Positions 61,495-64,000 of a stretch of DNA of 64,000 nt are shown piece after piece. The notes beneath the pieces are model-generated. The model was not told where the DNA came from, did no database searches, and saw only the letters and a program-made list of their open reading frames with translations. The DNA lies in assembly GCA_951813545.1 (NCBI GenBank), contig OX638352.1:124001-188000 (forward strand), in the 5' to 3' direction. This DNA comes from an uncultured Poribacteria bacterium. Lineage in GTDB: Bacteria > Poribacteria > WGA-4E > WGA-3G. Position 1 is the first letter of the stretch; each line of letters begins with the position of its first letter. The position numbers and the translations under genes were made by a program.

Positions 61495-63309
61495 TTAAAA
61501 GATCCCATTTATGAACAAAACAGCGCGGGTCAGATCCCCTTCTTGAAAACCGGTGGCATAAAGGACATTCGTTTCATCAATATAGGTGTATCGATTCTCG
61601 CCAAAGAAATGTGTAATCTCAAAATTCAAGCGGAACGTTCGGTTTAAATCGTAATGAACACCCGCTCCCCAGTCAGAAAGATTCGCGTTGAAGTCAAAGA
61701 ATCGGAAATTGAACCGGTCGAGGGCATCGTTTATGAAATCGACGCGGATGAGACTGTAGTATGCAAACGCCCGCGCCTCCCGATAATTGTAGAGGCGATG
61801 ATCGCGGATCCATGTGAAATCAATCTGGATTCGATCATCCCAAGAGTTTTCAGTTGCCCTATCATCTTGATTGAACCGTCCGCGGAAGTCTTCAAAATCC
61901 CGTGCGCGATAATAACTCGTATCGGTCATCCGAACGTAAGTGAGCCGATTAGATAACACAACACGGTAAGCCTCATTGAAATCATAAGAGAGGATTAAAT
62001 TTGCGTGTGCGGCATCTCGGATAATCTGCTCATCAAAATCGGATTTGGTATAGAGATCGGCATCTAAATCATCCTGATTGTCAATTTCAACGTCGTGTAG
62101 GTCGCGTGTGTAGCGGAGTTTAAGCTCCGTTTGGAACATTGAAGATAGCAAGGATGTTGTGGGTGCGTATTTCCTAAATTGCAATTTTGCTGGGTTGAGA
62201 TAATAAAGGTTTCCACTTCCGTCAATCCCTTTGAGTTGGAGCGCAACATCGGTCTCAACTTCTCGTCGAAATGGGATAAGCAGCTTCTGCGTATACACGC
62301 CATCCGTCGTAAATCGTTGGATACGCCGTAGTCGGTAGCGAAATAGCTTTGCGTCTCCGCTATAGCGTCGTATCGGATCGTCAAGTCGCTTCGGAAGTGT
62401 GGAGACGAAATCCTTCAGATACTTCGCTGTGTCAGCGACAAGTAGCGTTCCATCTGGCAACGCTGTTATCCGAAAAGGTGCTATAAATTCTCCCGCTGCG
62501 TCCCCATACTCACCGAAAGTGCTCAAGAACTTTCCGTCGGCACTGTATTTCAGCACCCGATGTCCCTTTTCGTCAACGATGTAGAGATTTCCGGCTTCAT
62601 CAACCGTCATATCAGCGGGATGGACGATGTGACCTACCGTCGGTTGGGCAAGTGGATAGCGGGCAATGTGTTTACCAGTCGCATCCAGTTTGACGATTAT
62701 TTTATTCGGGGCATCACTGTCACAGACATAGAGGTTGCCCTGGATATCCGTTGCTAACAAAAACTTCCGTTTTGTATCCCCTTGTGGAATAATCAAGGCA
62801 TAATTGCCATCTGCATCCAAGCCAGGTACAGCGGTTTCAAGCTTCTTTATTCGTTGGCTCAAATCTTGAATCGGGTAACTTGCGACAAACACGCCGTGCG
62901 CGTCAAATTTATGGATACACGGACCGTAGTTAAAGACCTTAGTTCCAGATATTGTTTGTACGTCAGGGTCCGAAATCTGGACGAACATCCAATCCATTAC
63001 ATAGATGCTGCTATCCGTGCCGACAGCAATAGCGGTAGGATTAATGAACCGAAACTCACTTTCCTTCTCCATCTGGATGTCAAATACAAAGCCCCCCGTT
63101 TCATTGAACTTCTGAATTCGGAAGTTATCGGTATCCGTCACATAGATGGCACCGTCAGGTCCAAACGCCATGAACAAGGTTTTCGCGAACTGTGCCTCGC
63201 CTTCCCCTTTTTCACCAAACTCGCCAACAAATTTGAATTCTTGTGCAGCGTTTACAGATACCGAAAGTAAGAACAGCAGACAAAGCGTTAAGTTTTTTAG
63301 GTTAAACAT
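61495..63309 (-). CDS. Exported NHL propeller followed by a barrel-like domain
   Basis: A 604-residue exported protein. A signal peptide (NLTLCLLFLLSVSVNA) leads to NHL blades over about residues 25-320 (FMAFGPDGAIYVTDTDNFRI, ADMTVDEAGNLYIVDEKGHR, ITALPDGTLLVADTAKYLKD). From about residue 400 the sequence alternates polar and aromatic residues in strand-length segments (TELKLRYTRDLHDVEIDN, LILSYDFNEAYRVVLSNRLT, FRLNFEITHFFGENRYTY) and ends VLFINGIF, with a terminal Phe as in outer-membrane barrels. A propeller-barrel fusion is therefore likely. No ribosome-binding site is obvious. Function unknown. Confidence 0.65.
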   Translation of the reverse strand: MFNLKNLTLCLLFLLSVSVNAAQEFKFVGEFGEKGEGEAQFAKTLFMAFGPDGAIYVTDTDNFRIQKFNETGGFVFDIQMEKESEFRFINPTAIAVGTDSSIYVMDWMFVQISDPDVQTISGTKVFNYGPCIHKFDAHGVFVASYPIQDLSQRIKKLETAVPGLDADGNYALIIPQGDTKRKFLLATDIQGNLYVCDSDAPNKIIVKLDATGKHIARYPLAQPTVGHIVHPADMTVDEAGNLYIVDEKGHRVLKYSADGKFLSTFGEYGDAAGEFIAPFRITALPDGTLLVADTAKYLKDFVSTLPKRLDDPIRRYSGDAKLFRYRLRRIQRFTTDGVYTQKLLIPFRREVETDVALQLKGIDGSGNLYYLNPAKLQFRKYAPTTSLLSSMFQTELKLRYTRDLHDVEIDNQDDLDADLYTKSDFDEQIIRDAAHANLILSYDFNEAYRVVLSNRLTYVRMTDTSYYRARDFEDFRGRFNQDDRATENSWDDRIQIDFTWIRDHRLYNYREARAFAYYSLIRVDFINDALDRFNFRFFDFNANLSDWGAGVHYDLNRTFRLNFEITHFFGENRYTYIDETNVLYATGFQEGDLTRAVLFINGIF

Positions 63310-63381
63310 TTGTTGGTTTTATACGCGCCCCTGACTTTTCTTATTTTTTGTGACTCACAGTCTGTTCCATAATCAGATATT

Positions 63382-63801
63382 TTAGCATTCAGGGACATCC
63401 AGATGTTTTTTTTGTATGCTGTCCAAGACCCCATTGATAAATTTAGATGAATCCGGGGTGCTATAGGATTTGGCAATCTCAATAGCCTCATTAATTGAGG
63501 TCGCTGGATCAATGTCACTGAGATAGAGAATTTCATAAGTTGCACATCGTAGGATGGAGAGATCTACGACAGGCATCCGGTGGAGTTTCCAATTTTCGGA
63601 TGTGTTTTGAAGTACTGCATCAATTGCGTCCAGATGTGCAGTGGTACCCTCAACGAGTTGCACCACAAACGGACGGAGTTTTGCGGATGTGTCCTGGCTC
63701 TGCCAAAACTGCTCCATGACGATTGGCACCGGAGCAGCGGTGAGTTGAATTTGATACAGTATTTGCATCGCAACGATGCGAGATTGTCTACGAGGAGACA
63801 T
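63382..63801 (-). CDS. nusB: Transcription antitermination protein NusB
   Basis: NusB with NusE binds boxA in rRNA leaders and supports antitermination (139 aa, the usual length). The N-terminal RRQSRIVAMQILYQIQLTA helix, the central LRPFVVQLVEGTTAHLDAID and WKLHRMPVVDLSILRCATYE, and the C-terminal NEAIEIAKSYSTPDSSKFIN, then GVLDSIQKK are all family segments. It has no clear ribosome-binding site. It is transcribed toward the propeller-barrel gene. Confidence 0.92.
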   Translation of the reverse strand: MSPRRQSRIVAMQILYQIQLTAAPVPIVMEQFWQSQDTSAKLRPFVVQLVEGTTAHLDAIDAVLQNTSENWKLHRMPVVDLSILRCATYEILYLSDIDPATSINEAIEIAKSYSTPDSSKFINGVLDSIQKKHLDVPEC

Positions 63802-64000
63802 TAGAGGCCCTGACTTTCTGATTTTAAGGTGTTGACGTGTAAAGGATTACCACTGCAAACGCTACCTTGTATTATACACGGTTTCAGGCGGTATGTCAAC
63901 CAAAAATCACAGGCGAGGAACCTCGGACTACGGGCAAATCCAGTAAAACACTAAATCACATATAAACCGTAATATTTCCACAGCAGTCAAGATTTTAACG

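Overview
The window most resembles a chromosomal segment of a Gram-negative, moderate-GC member of Candidatus Poribacteria or a close relative. This is an inference from gene content: phytanoyl-CoA dioxygenase-type enzymes, several Gfo/Idh/MocA oxidoreductases, TIM-barrel sugar isomerase/epimerases, secreted LamG proteins and many dispersed palindromic repeats. Lipoproteins, a TonB-dependent receptor and other outer-membrane beta-barrels show a diderm envelope. No rRNA, tRNA or CRISPR array was seen.

Layout. (1) 1-5304: end of the spc operon and the alpha operon (rplO, secY, rpmJ, rpsM, rpsK, rpsD, rpoA, rplQ), with a palindromic repeat between rpsM and rpsK. (2) 5383-12947: outer-membrane protein, Tyr-rich lipoprotein, serine protease-TPR lipoprotein with 144-bp DNA repeats, an ECF sigma factor with a disrupted start region, a lipoprotein of a repeated family, and a cytochrome b/c fusion. 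(3) 13028-21261: LamG protein, frameshifted secreted protein, polytopic membrane protein, sugar isomerase, PhyH dioxygenase, ABC-2 permease and acetate kinase. (4) 21310-23829: a patch of toxin-antitoxin-like genes and gene remnants. (5) 24012-37657: tricorn-like protease, ABC exporter, a catabolic cluster (isomerase, three oxidoreductases, LamG, PhyH, NagB) and a MOSC protein. (6) 37747-51988: the most unusual region, with two paralogous ECF sigma factors fused through one membrane helix to an eight-Asp-box propeller, both behind the same ECF-like promoter, together with five proteins that share a C-terminal module and a TonB-dependent receptor. (7) 52250-55981: a pair of ABC exporter half-transporters. 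(8) 56386-57889: an IS5-type element with an A_AAA_AAG frameshift site, next to a broken third sigma gene joined to a thioredoxin-like domain. (9) 57941-63801: a 6PGDH-like dehydrogenase, Ni/Co exporter, NHL propeller, nuclease-like protein, propeller-barrel protein and nusB.

Working model (inference) for region 6: each sigma-propeller protein could sense something in the periplasm with its propeller and act on transcription through its cytoplasmic sigma domains. The shared GCAAC-N18-CGTC promoter suggests autoregulation. The neighbouring lipoproteins and the receptor would be the surface machinery it controls. The sigma-plus-lipoprotein pairing occurs again at 9946-11928, which supports a functional link.
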